64,000 nt of DNA from Pseudomonas alkylphenolica (GCF_004025535.1 NZ_QJRG01000048.1:188933-252932); one strand, 5' to 3'; positions 51,654-60,300 are shown, numbered from the stretch's first letter. Notes: generated by a model from the letters alone, not told the origin. Numbers and translations are program-made.

Positions 51654-51661
51654 TTATTGTT
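51654..51661 (-). promoter_or_regulatory. Candidate Hfq/Crc motif upstream of the APC permease gene
   Basis: On the minus strand AACAATAA lies about 80 bases upstream of the ATG at 51573, so it is in the leader only if transcription starts far upstream. The rest of the 276-base gap shows no gene. Confidence 0.3.
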
Positions 51662-51849
51662 ATGACCTTCAGGCTAAGTGCGATGCTAGGCTTCGCCCTG
51701 CCCTGCGGCTATCCCAAATTGGCCGCATTTGCGCCGTTCGGGGGTGTTTCAGAAGGTGCACGACCAAAGGCAGAGGGCCCGACCGGCGTGGCGTGAGCGG
51801 CAATGAGAAGCCTTGCTATCACGCCGCTGCCGGGCGGGTTGAAACGGGA

Positions 51850-53337
51850 TCAGTAACGGATCATCACCGACTTCAATTCGGTGAACGCCTCGATGAAGGC
51901 GCTGCCGAATTCACGACCGATCCCGGAAGACTTGCTGCCACCAAACGGCACGGCTGGATCGAGGAAGGTGTGCATGTTGACCCAGACCGTGCCCGATTCG
52001 ATGCGCGGAATCATCCGCAAGGCCTTGGACAGGTCGTTGGTCCACAGGCTTGCACCCAGGCCATACGGCGTGTCGTTGAGCAGCTCGAGCAACTCTTCGT
52101 CGGTGTCGAACGGCATCAGGCAGACGATCGGCCCGAAGGTTTCCTCGGTCAGGAACAGGTCGTCGGGGGTGGTGGTGCGCAGCAAGGTAGGCTGGACGAA
52201 ATAACCCTTCCCTCCCACCGTTTTCCCGCCCGTCACCACCTGGTTGCCCTCGCCCATGCGCGCGAAGTAACCGACGATCTTGTCGTAATGCGCCTTGTTG
52301 GCCAGCGGGCCGAACTGCACGCTTTCATCCAGTGGCGAGCCGATTTTCAGCGAAGCCAGCGCGGCACCGAGCTTTTCCGACAGTTCGTCGATACGCGAAC
52401 GGTGCACATAGATGCGCTCGGGCGATGCACAAATCTGCCCCTGGTGGGTAAAGGCCGTCATCAGCAAGCCGGGGATGATCTCATCGATATTGACGTCAGC
52501 CAGCAGCGCGGCCGGGTTCTTGCCCCCCAGTTCCAGGGTAACGCGGGTCAGCTTGGACTTCATTGCTGCGGCGCCAACGGCAATGCCGGTGGGCACGGAG
52601 CCGGTGAACGACACCTTGCGCACCGCCGCGTGCTCGGTCAGTTGCTGGCCCACCTGACCTGCGCCAGTGACGACGTTGATCGCGCCATTGGGCAACCCCA
52701 CCTCTTTTGCCAGTTCCACCAGCCGCAACAGGCTCAGCGGCGAGAACTCGCTCGGCTTGAGCACAATGGTGCAACCGGTGGCCAGCGCCGAACCCAGTTT
52801 CCACACGGCGATCAGCAGCGGGAAGTTCCACGGCACGATACCGGCCACCACGCCCACCGGCTCGCGCCGGGTGAACGCGGTGTAGTGCTCGCCGGCCATT
52901 GAGGGCAACGACGGGGTGATGCTTTCGCCATTGATCTTGGTGGTCCAGCCGGCGAAATAACGCAGGAAGATCACCGACTGCGCCACTTCCAGGCCACGAG
53001 CGACGTTGATCGCCTTGCCGGAGTTCAAGGCCTCGAGCTGGGCCAGCTCCTCGCCATGGGCTTCGATCGCATCGGCCAGCTTGTTCAGCAACACGCCACG
53101 CAGGTACGGCGAAGTTTGCGCCCAGCTGCCCTGAAACGCCCGGGAGGCGGCAGCGACGGCGGCATCGACCTGGCTGGCCGAAGCCTGCTGAACCCGGGCA
53201 ATCACCTGCTCGGTGGCCGGGTTGATGATGTCGATCGCACCGGCTTGCCCGTCGACAACGGCGGCGCCATCGATAAAGCTGCCCAGCGGTTTGGACAGGA
53301 ACGTCACCACGCTGTCGAGAAGCGCTACTTCGGTCAT
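51850..53337 (-). CDS. NAD-dependent aldehyde dehydrogenase (phenylacetaldehyde dehydrogenase-like)
   Basis: This 495-aa protein is a complete ALDH: WNFPLLIAVWKLGSALATGC, KPSEFSPLS, SFTGSVPTG, catalytic Glu in LELGGKNPA, catalytic Cys in HQGQICASPERIYVH and ETFGPIVCLMPF. It resembles FeaB/phenylacetaldehyde and indole-3-acetaldehyde dehydrogenases. Its ATG overlaps the iacI stop (ATGA), so it is translationally coupled to iacH-iacI. The expected reaction is oxidation of indole-3-acetaldehyde (or phenylacetaldehyde) to the acid, feeding IacA. This extends the pathway one step upstream. Confidence 0.92.
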   Translation of the reverse strand: MTEVALLDSVVTFLSKPLGSFIDGAAVVDGQAGAIDIINPATEQVIARVQQASASQVDAAVAAASRAFQGSWAQTSPYLRGVLLNKLADAIEAHGEELAQLEALNSGKAINVARGLEVAQSVIFLRYFAGWTTKINGESITPSLPSMAGEHYTAFTRREPVGVVAGIVPWNFPLLIAVWKLGSALATGCTIVLKPSEFSPLSLLRLVELAKEVGLPNGAINVVTGAGQVGQQLTEHAAVRKVSFTGSVPTGIAVGAAAMKSKLTRVTLELGGKNPAALLADVNIDEIIPGLLMTAFTHQGQICASPERIYVHRSRIDELSEKLGAALASLKIGSPLDESVQFGPLANKAHYDKIVGYFARMGEGNQVVTGGKTVGGKGYFVQPTLLRTTTPDDLFLTEETFGPIVCLMPFDTDEELLELLNDTPYGLGASLWTNDLSKALRMIPRIESGTVWVNMHTFLDPAVPFGGSKSSGIGREFGSAFIEAFTELKSVMIRY

Positions 53338-53876
53338 TGCAATTCACCTTGTTCTTGTTGAGTCGTTGCAGTGGGCACCGGCAATGGCGCCTCGCTGTTC
53401 CAGGCGCTGGTCGGCCGCCCGAACAGGTTTTCGGTCTGGAAATGCGCCATGCGCCACTGGCCCTCTTCGAATGCGAAGCGGACCGTCAAGCGTGCGGCAT
53501 TGAGGTGTGACGCCTGGTTGGTGAAGGTGCTGGTTTGCAGCATCACCCAGCTGCCGGTTGCCTGCTCGCCTTCCACGTCGATCAGTTCACTGGTCAGGAA
53601 GTGCACGTTCAGGGCGAAGTGCGCCGGCGGCTGCATGTAGGTGGCGAACATGGCGCGGATCGCCTCGCGCCCCCGGTAGCCGCCAAAGCTTTTGGCATAC
53701 TTGGCGCCCTTGCCTTCCCACACCGCATCACGGGTGAACAGCCCCGCCAGTTCGTCCAGCGGCGTGTTGGCATCCAGGGCATCGCACAGCACCATGTAGC
53801 GATTCATGCAGGTGCGTACGGCGTGCTCGGACTCAAAGCGCTGCAGGCGTTGTTGCAGTTCCTCAAGGCTGCTCAT
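53334..53876 (-). CDS. iacI: IacI, SnoaL-like nuclear-transport-factor-2 fold protein of indoleacetate degradation
   Basis: This 180-aa protein belongs to the SnoaL/NTF2-like fold (residues about 10-150). Characteristic strings are RTCMNRYMVLCDALDANTPLDELAGLFTRDAVWEG and HFALNVHFLTSELIDVEGEQATGSWVMLQTSTF. IacI accompanies IacH in the known iac clusters and is thought to take part in steps after the initial oxidation of IAA. The start overlaps the iacH stop (ATGA), and its own stop overlaps the aldehyde dehydrogenase start. Assignment rests on fold plus position between iacH and the cluster. Confidence 0.85.
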   Translation of the reverse strand: MSSLEELQQRLQRFESEHAVRTCMNRYMVLCDALDANTPLDELAGLFTRDAVWEGKGAKYAKSFGGYRGREAIRAMFATYMQPPAHFALNVHFLTSELIDVEGEQATGSWVMLQTSTFTNQASHLNAARLTVRFAFEEGQWRMAHFQTENLFGRPTSAWNSEAPLPVPTATTQQEQGELQ

Positions 53877-55015
53877 TGCGCAGCCTCCAGGGGGCGGACC
53901 GGGTTTTCTGCGATGCGCTGCAGCAGCAAGGTCGCCGCTGCCAGCAAGGCTTCGTCCGCGCCTTTGGCACCGACCAGCTGCAAACCGACCGGCAGGCCCT
54001 GGGCGCTGGTCAACGGCAGGGTCACTGCCGGGTGCCCGGACAGGTTGAACGGCCGCACCAACGACGTCATGCCCAGCACCGCACGGGTGTCGGCGGCGTC
54101 TTCGACCCGCAGCGGCACGTCGGGCATGGTCGGCAGCGCGAGGATGTCGCAGTGCTGCAACGCCGCATCGACTTGCGCACTGAAGCGTTGGCGAACGCGC
54201 TCGGCGTCGGCCACGGCGGCATCGGTCATGCTGCCGGCCGCCTCCAGGCGCCCGGCGATGTCGGCACCCACATTTCCACCAGCCAGCAAATGGCCGCAGG
54301 CGGCATAGGTTTCACGGTTGATAATCACCATGCCTGCACTGTAGGCCGCTTCGAAATCGGCACATTCAACCGTTTCCAGCAGCTGACCGCTGGCGCGCAA
54401 GGCAGCCTGTATCGTGGCCTCCACCGCTGCGCTGGCTGGCACCTTGAGCACGCCGATCTTGACGCTGGCCGGGGTGCTGGCCGGGGTGAAGCCCGGGTCG
54501 ATGATGGTCATCGCGGTGATCAGCATCGGTAGCGTGGCTGCAAACGGGCCTACGCAATCGAGCGTGGTGGCGGCAGGCATGACGCCACGGCGGCTGACCC
54601 GTGCGAAGGTCGGCTTGAAGCCGAACACCCCGCAGCAACAGGCCGGTACCCGGACCGAACCACCGGTATCGGTACCCAGGCTGAAATCTGCCAGCCCGGC
54701 CGCCACCGCTGCGGCTGAACCGCTGGATGAACCACCGGGAATCAGCGCCGGGAAGCGCGGGTTGACCGGGGTGCCGGTGTAGTGATTGATCCCGGTGGTG
54801 CCAAAGGCCAGTTCATGCAGGCTGGTTTTGCCGGTAATCCGGCAGCCGGCATCGAGCAGGCGCTGAACCACGTCGGCGTGCTGCGCGGCGGGCTCGGCCT
54901 GCTCCAGGGCACGGCTTGACGCCCGGGTCGGTGATCCGGCGATGTCGATGGTGTCTTTCACCATCACGCTGGGGCCCGCGCCCCCCAAGTTCAACGACTC
55001 AACCACGATTGCCAT
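53873..55015 (-). CDS. iacH: IacH, amidase-signature enzyme of indoleacetate degradation
   Basis: This 380-aa protein starts at ATG 55015, after GAGG with an 8-base spacer. An in-frame extension back into the operator region was rejected. The amidase-signature triad is visible: Lys in VMVKDTIDIAG, the GGSSSGSAAAVAAG loop with cis-Ser, and the nucleophilic Ser in GTDTGGSVRVPAC. IacH is a standard member of iac clusters and is assumed to open an amide or lactam of an oxidised IAA intermediate. It is divergent from iacR, with a palindromic operator at 55081-55106 in between. Confidence 0.92.
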   Translation of the reverse strand: MAIVVESLNLGGAGPSVMVKDTIDIAGSPTRASSRALEQAEPAAQHADVVQRLLDAGCRITGKTSLHELAFGTTGINHYTGTPVNPRFPALIPGGSSSGSAAAVAAGLADFSLGTDTGGSVRVPACCCGVFGFKPTFARVSRRGVMPAATTLDCVGPFAATLPMLITAMTIIDPGFTPASTPASVKIGVLKVPASAAVEATIQAALRASGQLLETVECADFEAAYSAGMVIINRETYAACGHLLAGGNVGADIAGRLEAAGSMTDAAVADAERVRQRFSAQVDAALQHCDILALPTMPDVPLRVEDAADTRAVLGMTSLVRPFNLSGHPAVTLPLTSAQGLPVGLQLVGAKGADEALLAAATLLLQRIAENPVRPLEAAQ

Positions 55016-55080
55016 TGCACACCCCTCGTTCGCAGGCGCGCGCAATGCGCGCCAATAGTGCTTAAAGCTGCGTCTGTTTA

Positions 55081-55106
55081 CGTGAATAGTCAACTGAATA
55101 TTCACG
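55081..55106. promoter_or_regulatory. IacR operator upstream of iacH (inverted repeat, copy 1)
   Basis: CGTGAATA (55081-55088) and TATTCACG (55099-55106) are perfect 8-bp arms with a 10-base centre. The same arms, spacing and most of the centre (GTCAA, GA) occur at 61685-61710 upstream of iacA. The shared element at both operon starts and the MarR-type regulator between them make it the probable IacR binding site. Confidence 0.7.
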
Positions 55107-55248
55107 CATTAAATTGACAAGGCATCGACCGAAACACGCACAGCTGCGAGCCAGAGCGATGTGTGCGCTTTGGTCGCAGCCAATTTCGGGGTGCCCTTAT
55201 TACGGGAAAAGTCTATGATTGGGCACCCCTTACTTCAGTCAGTCATTT

Positions 55249-55725
55249 ATGAGCCCGACCAAGAAGCGCCACAGCCGCTACGACCCCTCCAGCGAAGACT
55301 TCCGTAAAGAAGATTTTCCGTTCTACTGGCTCGCCCGCGTACACGGCCAGTACACCCAGAACATGGAGCGGCTGCTCAAGAAGGTGGACCTGGATGTCGC
55401 CCGCTGGCGTGTCCTGTGGATCCTCAACCAGAATGGCCAGTCGAGCATTTCCGAGATCTCGACCCACGCCATCGCCAAGCTGTCGACCATCACCAAAATC
55501 GTCTACCGGATGAAGGAAGACGGACTGATCGATACCGCCCAGAGCACTGAAGACGGCCGGGTCACCCAGGTGTGCATCACGCCACTGGGGCTGGCGACCA
55601 TCGAGCGCATGCAAGGGGTTACCAGTGAGCTGTTCAAGCGCAGTTTTGCCGGCCTGACCGAGAGCCAGGTCGAGCGCTTCAACAAGACCCTGGAAACCGT
55701 CTTTCACAACCTGGAAAGCTTCTAA
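55249..55725 (+). CDS. iacR: IacR, MarR-family regulator of the iac genes
   Basis: This 158-aa protein starts at ATG 55249. In-frame TTG 30 bases upstream is less likely. It has the MarR winged helix: a lead helix ARVHGQYTQNMERLLKKVDLDVARWRVLWIL, HTH in SISEISTHAIAKLSTITKIVYRMKEDGLI, and wing TAQSTEDGRVTQVCITPLG. In known iac clusters IacR is a repressor released by IAA or an intermediate. It lies between the convergent iacG and the divergent iacH. The palindrome at 55081 is about 145 bases upstream of its start. Confidence 0.93.
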   Translation: MSPTKKRHSRYDPSSEDFRKEDFPFYWLARVHGQYTQNMERLLKKVDLDVARWRVLWILNQNGQSSISEISTHAIAKLSTITKIVYRMKEDGLIDTAQSTEDGRVTQVCITPLGLATIERMQGVTSELFKRSFAGLTESQVERFNKTLETVFHNLESF

Positions 55726-55728
55726 CCA

Positions 55729-55752
55729 GTAGGAGCGGATATCCGCTCCTAC
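55729..55752. terminator. Bidirectional terminator/REP-like palindrome between iacR and iacG
   Basis: GTAGGAGCGGAT followed directly by its reverse complement makes a perfect 24-bp palindrome between convergent genes. The sequence resembles a Pseudomonas REP core. It has no T run but probably stops both transcripts. Confidence 0.7.
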
Positions 55753-55759
55753 AGAAGAC

Positions 55760-56257
55760 TCAGCAGGCTTTGGACGCCTGACCCAGCCGATGGTAGGCAC
55801 GGTTGAAATACACCAGGCCTTCGTCCGCACCACCGTGGCGAATCGCCAGGACTTCGCAGTAGAAAATGCTGTGCGAGCCCACTTCGTGCACCTGGGCGAT
55901 CCGGCAGTCGAAGTTCACCAGCGCGTCGAGCATCACCGGTGCACCGCTTTCCAGGGTGGTCCAGGAGCTGGTCGCAAAGCGCTCGTTCATGCTCAGCGCC
56001 TTGTTGGAAAATGCACCGGAGCGTTCCTGGTGGGTAGCGGCCAGCACGTTCACGCACACCACCGCGTTGGCCTGGAACTGGGCATTGGAAGGTGACGCGC
56101 GGTTCATGCACACCAGCAAGGTGGGCGGCGAATCGGTAACGCTGCACACCGCTGACGCCGTGAAACCGAATCGGCCGGCCTCACCGTCGGTGGTAATGAC
56201 CGAAACGGCACCACCGAGCATCGCCATTGCATTACGAAAGCTGGTCAGGTCTACCAT
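55760..56257 (-). CDS. iacG: IacG, flavin reductase (NADH:FMN/FAD oxidoreductase)
   Basis: This 165-aa protein starts at ATG 56257, after GAGGAGAACGACC. The flavin-reductase-like fold is evident (FRNAMAMLGGAVSVITTDGEAGRFGFTASAVCSVTDSPPTLLVCMNRAS, then GSHSIFYCEVLAI). It supplies reduced flavin to the monooxygenase IacA and is the last gene of the iacABCDEFG run, eleven bases after iacF. Length is normal for the HpaC-like group. Confidence 0.93.
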   Translation of the reverse strand: MVDLTSFRNAMAMLGGAVSVITTDGEAGRFGFTASAVCSVTDSPPTLLVCMNRASPSNAQFQANAVVCVNVLAATHQERSGAFSNKALSMNERFATSSWTTLESGAPVMLDALVNFDCRIAQVHEVGSHSIFYCEVLAIRHGGADEGLVYFNRAYHRLGQASKAC

Positions 56258-56268
56258 GGTCGTTCTCC

Positions 56269-57228
56269 TCAAATGTCCAGCACGAGTGTTTTCGACTTGG
56301 CGCGCGAGCAGCACACCAGAATCTGGTCGTTGCCGGCTTTTTCTTCGTCGGTCAGGTACACGTCACGGTGATCGGGCTCACCTTCAAGCACATCGCACAG
56401 GCAGGTACCGCACACGCCCTGCTCGCAGGATTTTTCAATCTTGATCCCAACCTTGGCCAGGGCATCGAGAATCGACTGGCCCTCGGCAATTTCCACGGTC
56501 TTGCCACTGCGCGCAGCAACCACTTCGAAGCTGGCACCACTGGCATCCACTTCGACCTGGAAGTATTCCTTGTGAATGTGGTCCTCGGCATAGCCCTGCG
56601 CGCGGGCACCGCCGATCACCCAGTCCATGAAGCCGGACGGGCCGCAGGTGTACATGTGCACACCGGCTGTACCGGCGCCGAGCACCTTGGCCAGGTCGAG
56701 TTTCTGCTCGGGTGCTTCGTCATCGAAATGAGTGACCACGTGCTGGGCAAACGGTGCGTCCTGCAGTTCCTGCAAGAAGGCGCTGCTGCGGCGCGAGCGC
56801 CCGCAGTAGTGCAGCTCGAACGCTTCGCCGCGTTCATGCAGCGCATAGGCCATGGCGATCATCGGCGTGATGCCGATGCCGCCGCCCAGCAGCACGCTGC
56901 GCTGGGCGTTGTCGGCCAGCGGGAACAGGTTGCGGGGCGCACTGATCTGTACTTCACGGCCTTCGACCAGGATGTCATGCACGCTCACCGAACCGCCGCG
57001 CGAGGCCGGGTCTTTCAGCACGCCCAGGCGGTAGCAGCTGACATCGCTGGGGTTGCTGCACAACGAGTACTGGCGAACCAGGCCCGGGGCCAGGTGGATA
57101 TCGACATGGGCGCCGGCCGCAAACGCTGGCAGCAGCGACCCGTCAGCACGGGTCAGGTCGAGAACGACTACGCCGTCCCCTTGCAGTACGCGCTTGCGTA
57201 CCACGACATTCAAAAGCTCTTCATTCAT
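56269..57228 (-). CDS. iacF: IacF, ferredoxin-NAD(P)H reductase with C-terminal 2Fe-2S domain
   Basis: This 319-aa protein has an FMN/NAD reductase module (RQYSLCSNPSD flavin site, LLGGGIGITPMIAM nucleotide site). A C-terminal plant-type ferredoxin domain carries the cluster Cys pattern C-x4-C-x2-C in CEQGVCGTC, plus LVCCSRA. This is the phthalate-dioxygenase-reductase layout. It delivers electrons from NADH to the Rieske oxygenase IacCD. It lies between iacE (51-base gap) and iacG (11-base gap). Confidence 0.93.
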   Translation of the reverse strand: MNEELLNVVVRKRVLQGDGVVVLDLTRADGSLLPAFAAGAHVDIHLAPGLVRQYSLCSNPSDVSCYRLGVLKDPASRGGSVSVHDILVEGREVQISAPRNLFPLADNAQRSVLLGGGIGITPMIAMAYALHERGEAFELHYCGRSRRSSAFLQELQDAPFAQHVVTHFDDEAPEQKLDLAKVLGAGTAGVHMYTCGPSGFMDWVIGGARAQGYAEDHIHKEYFQVEVDASGASFEVVAARSGKTVEIAEGQSILDALAKVGIKIEKSCEQGVCGTCLCDVLEGEPDHRDVYLTDEEKAGNDQILVCCSRAKSKTLVLDI

Positions 57229-57279
57229 GGCAATCGCTCCATGTAGTCGGGAGGGCCACCGCAGTGGCCCCGGGTTGGC

Positions 57280-58020
57280 TCAGCGCATGAACAGGCCGCC
57301 GTTCACGTCCCAGGTCGCCCCGGTGGTGAAGTAGGCTTCAGGCCGCGCCAACTGGACAATCAGGTCACCGAGGAAATCCGCATCGCCAAAGCGCTGCACC
57401 GGGATGTTGGCGCGCAGTGCGTCGCGCTTGTCGGCCGGCACCGCTGCATGCACCGCAGGCGAATCGATCGGCCCGGGAGCGATGGCGTTGACGGTCACGC
57501 CGCGGCTGGCGAATTCCTTGGCAAAAATCTTGGTCAGGGTGAGGATCGCGCCCTTGCTCGCGGCATAGTGCGCACCCGTCGCAGTACCGCCGTTCTGCCC
57601 GGCCAGCGACGCCATGTTGATGATCCGCCCGTAACCGGCGTCGGCGAGGTAGGCACCGAGCACCTGGCAGCCGAGGAAAATGCTGCGCAGGTTCAGGCCC
57701 ACCACCGCATCGAACTCTTCAGGGCTGATCTGCATCAGCGGCGTGGTTTTGGTCACCGCCGCGTTGTTGACCACCACGTGCAGTGCGCCAAAGCGCGCCA
57801 GCACCTGGCTCAGCGCCTGCTCGAAATCGGCCTTGCTGCCGACATCCAGCTGCACGGCCAGGGTGCGTTCGCCGGCAGGATCCAGCAGGCGTGCCGACGC
57901 TTGCGCGGCGTCCAGGCTGCGGTCGCTGACCACCACCTGGTACCCGGCTTCAAGCAACCGGGCGCAGAACGTCTGGCCCAGGCCCTGGCCGGCGCCGGTC
58001 ACCAATGCGACTTGGCTCAT
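57280..58020 (-). CDS. iacE: IacE, short-chain dehydrogenase of indoleacetate degradation
   Basis: This 246-aa classical SDR starts at ATG 58020, after AAAGGAGCACTGCG. It has TGAGQGLG near residue 8, NNAA, and active-site YAASK (GAHYAASKGAI). The C-terminal WDVNGGLFMR is typical. IacE is described as a reductase acting on the IacA product. The gene sits twelve bases after iacD. Confidence 0.92.
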   Translation of the reverse strand: MSQVALVTGAGQGLGQTFCARLLEAGYQVVVSDRSLDAAQASARLLDPAGERTLAVQLDVGSKADFEQALSQVLARFGALHVVVNNAAVTKTTPLMQISPEEFDAVVGLNLRSIFLGCQVLGAYLADAGYGRIINMASLAGQNGGTATGAHYAASKGAILTLTKIFAKEFASRGVTVNAIAPGPIDSPAVHAAVPADKRDALRANIPVQRFGDADFLGDLIVQLARPEAYFTTGATWDVNGGLFMR

Positions 58021-58032
58021 CGCAGTGCTCCT

Positions 58033-58509
58033 TTAGAGGATGTAGCCGATACCGGCGAGGGTATCGTCACTGTTGATCAGGCTGATCAGCTTGCGCTGGA
58101 TCTTGAAACTGCCTTCGTGACGCACCAGTTCATAGGTCAGGTCGGCGGTGTAGTGCTTGAGGCTTTCCTTGCGGAACTCGCGGATGTTCTGCGCGCAACG
58201 CACGGTCAGGTTCATGCCGTCATCGATCAGCACGCGAAAACGCGACAGCGAACGCACCGTGCGCGGTTGCGGGCTGGTGGAGATCGACTCGCCGCCGATC
58301 AGACGCTGGACCCGCAGCTTGCGCATGTGGTGATCGTCGTATGCGTAGTTCAGGGTGTTCTCGAAATCGGTTTCCTTGGGATTGATCGGGATGATGTACG
58401 TCCCCTTGTCAGTCCACAGGTTGAGCCAGGCGTCGTATTCGCCATGGTCGAGCATGTCGCCTTCCTGCCAGATGAAAGCGGTGACTTCTTGCAGCAATTG
58501 CAGGTTCAT
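58033..58509 (-). CDS. iacD: IacD, Rieske dioxygenase small (beta) subunit
   Basis: This 158-aa protein starts at ATG 58509, after GGAGAACCTT, choosing the family start MNLQLLQEVTAFIWQEGDMLDHGEYDAWLNLW. The fold is the NTF2-like beta-subunit of ring-hydroxylating dioxygenases (TADLTYELVRHEGSFKIQRKLISLINSDD). It is 14 bases after iacC and forms the alpha3beta3 oxygenase with it. Confidence 0.93.
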   Translation of the reverse strand: MNLQLLQEVTAFIWQEGDMLDHGEYDAWLNLWTDKGTYIIPINPKETDFENTLNYAYDDHHMRKLRVQRLIGGESISTSPQPRTVRSLSRFRVLIDDGMNLTVRCAQNIREFRKESLKHYTADLTYELVRHEGSFKIQRKLISLINSDDTLAGIGYIL

Positions 58510-58523
58510 AAGGTTCTCCACTC

Positions 58524-59798
58524 TCAAGCCGACATCATCTTTTTCCACTGCTGGTAAGCCGCACGCATGCCGGTTTCGGCACTGACGTCGGATACCAGCC
58601 CGTCTTCGCTGGGCTTTTCGCCCGGCAGGCCGCGGTTGAGCATGATCCACTGGTCTTCACCGGCGTTGGCGCCCTTCTGCACCCGCTCCCAGGCTTCGGA
58701 GTCGTCCGGCGTGCCGAAGCCCATCGGGCCCTGGAAGTGTTCATGCAGGCGCAGGCGGTAGCGGTTGGCCACAGCCGGGCCGCCGTCCATGGTGATCACT
58801 GAGTGGTGGATCTCGGTCTCGGTCACCGAGATCGGCTGCAGCACGCGGAAGAACGCCATCGAGCAGGCGACGTTGGGGAACAGGTTGAGGTTGAAGCCCG
58901 AACCGCCCACGGCGCGGACGATGCGACGTACCTGCTGCTCTTCGATGCCTTCGTCGCGCAGCTCGGCGGCCAGCGACTCGAAACGCTCGGGGATCGGCTT
59001 GTCGAGGTCGGCTTCGAGGTCGACCAGGTCGGGGATCATCACCATCACGCTGTGGCCGTTACCCAGGTCTTCGACGTAGCCCGGGCCTTCGACGAAGTCG
59101 AACAGCTCCAGGGTCTGCTCGTCGACCGACGACAGGAAGCTCTTGTGCACCAGCGGGAAGTGGTAGGCATCGGTGGTGTTTTCCAGCTGGATCTTCCAGT
59201 TGCCCGGAAAGCGGAAACGGTGCTCGCCCGGCACCTTGATGCCGTAGCCGGCGCCCTGTTTCATGAACAGGTCGATCCATTTCTTCGCCGCGCCGAGGAA
59301 GTCGCTCAGCGGCTCGATGTCGTCTTTGAAGGTGGCAAAAATCATCCCGTTGTAGCTTTCCACGCGCAGGCTCACCAGCGGCAGCTCAGCCTTGTCGATG
59401 CAGTCGGCGTAGCTTTCCGGGTGCGGAATGCCGCGCAGCGAACCGTCCAGGGCGTAACCCCAGCCGTGGTACGGGCAGACAAAACTGGCAGTCTTGCCCT
59501 TCTTGTGTTCGCACACGGTGGCGCCACGGTGACGGCAGCGGTTGAGCAGCACGTTGATGTTCTTCTTGCGGTCGCGCACCACGATCACCGGCTGCTTGCC
59601 GACGTAGGTGGTCTTGTAGTTGCCGGCTTCCGGCACTTCGCTTTCGTGGGCGACCCACACCCAGGTGCTGTAGAAGATTTTTTCAAGTTCAGCGTCGAAC
59701 AGTGCCGGGTCGGTATACAGCGAAGTGTGGACACGGTCAGCCTTTACCAGTTCGGCAGGGTCGACCGCCAGGTTTACGGCGGGAATCAGATTGCTCAC
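58524..59798 (-). CDS. iacC: IacC, Rieske dioxygenase large (alpha) subunit
   Basis: This 424-aa protein starts at GTG 59798, after AAGGAGATACC. A longer in-frame start upstream lacks a good site. The Rieske cluster ligands are C-R-H (NRCRHRGATVC) and C-P-Y-H (FVCPYHGWGYALDG). The mononuclear-iron region is TDAYHFPLVHKSFL, which provides His-x4-His. Together with IacD and IacF it hydroxylates an aromatic intermediate of IAA breakdown, leading to catechol. The catechol-cleavage genes are not in this window. Confidence 0.95.
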   Translation of the reverse strand: MSNLIPAVNLAVDPAELVKADRVHTSLYTDPALFDAELEKIFYSTWVWVAHESEVPEAGNYKTTYVGKQPVIVVRDRKKNINVLLNRCRHRGATVCEHKKGKTASFVCPYHGWGYALDGSLRGIPHPESYADCIDKAELPLVSLRVESYNGMIFATFKDDIEPLSDFLGAAKKWIDLFMKQGAGYGIKVPGEHRFRFPGNWKIQLENTTDAYHFPLVHKSFLSSVDEQTLELFDFVEGPGYVEDLGNGHSVMVMIPDLVDLEADLDKPIPERFESLAAELRDEGIEEQQVRRIVRAVGGSGFNLNLFPNVACSMAFFRVLQPISVTETEIHHSVITMDGGPAVANRYRLRLHEHFQGPMGFGTPDDSEAWERVQKGANAGEDQWIMLNRGLPGEKPSEDGLVSDVSAETGMRAAYQQWKKMMSA

Positions 59799-59921
59799 GG
59801 TATCTCCTTGCCGGACGAATTTCCGGCAACACTTGACCACCTGTTGCAATTAACCATCGCAACAGCGGGACTTTGTTTTTTTAAATGCAGTGGTTCGTAG
59901 TTCGCGGCAAGTTGCCGTCAA

Positions 59922-60284
59922 TCACGTACGCTGGATAATCAGCTCACGACCGACACGCGCCTCGACTTTTGCATAGCGCCAGAGTTTGTAAGGGGTCTCG
60001 CCCACCGCCGTGGTGCGGAACAGGTTGCACGCGGCGTGCACGGTCTCGATATCCGGGACATCGGCCAGCAGGTACGTGGTCCAGGGGAAGCCGTCAGACG
60101 GGCCGACCATGCTTTTGTCGTCATCCATGTTGCCCAGTACTTCAACGCCTGGCAGGTCATGGATACCGTTCCACATTTCACTGAAGGCTGCCCAGACTTG
60201 CAGCTGTTCTTCACGCGGGGCGTCGAAGAAGTTCTGGTTGATGCCCATGCAAAACAACACGCGCAATGCTTTTTTATCGCTCAT
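59922..60284 (-). CDS. iacB: IacB, small YciI/EthD-type protein of indoleacetate degradation
   Basis: This 120-aa protein starts at ATG 60284, after GAGAACTGATC. The fold is a ferredoxin-like dimeric alpha-beta barrel candidate (RVLFCMGINQNFFDAPREEQLQVWAAFSEMWNG, GVEVLGNMDDD, WTTYLLADVPDIETVHAACNLFRTT). It sits 16 bases after iacA and 123 bases before iacC, as in other iac clusters. Its exact reaction is unsettled. It may act with IacA and IacE early in the pathway. Confidence 0.88.
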   Translation of the reverse strand: MSDKKALRVLFCMGINQNFFDAPREEQLQVWAAFSEMWNGIHDLPGVEVLGNMDDDKSMVGPSDGFPWTTYLLADVPDIETVHAACNLFRTTAVGETPYKLWRYAKVEARVGRELIIQRT

Positions 60285-60300
60285 GATCAGTTCTCGGTAA

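Noticed and set aside
50134..52902. A 922-codon open frame on the plus strand opposite the permease and aldehyde dehydrogenase genes
   Set aside because: It covers two clearly homologous genes on the minus strand, crosses their intergenic region, and has no recognisable domains. Long antisense frames are expected in GC-rich DNA.
55016..55105. N-terminal extension of iacH
   Set aside because: It would translate the predicted IacR operator and has no ribosome-binding site. ATG 55015 with GAGG fits amidase length.
58033..59798. Naphthalene- or anthranilate-type ring dioxygenase instead of IacCD
   Set aside because: The gene order with an IacA-type monooxygenase, IacB, SDR, reductase, flavin reductase, MarR regulator, amidase and SnoaL protein is that of the iac cluster, which fits better than any other dioxygenase operon.
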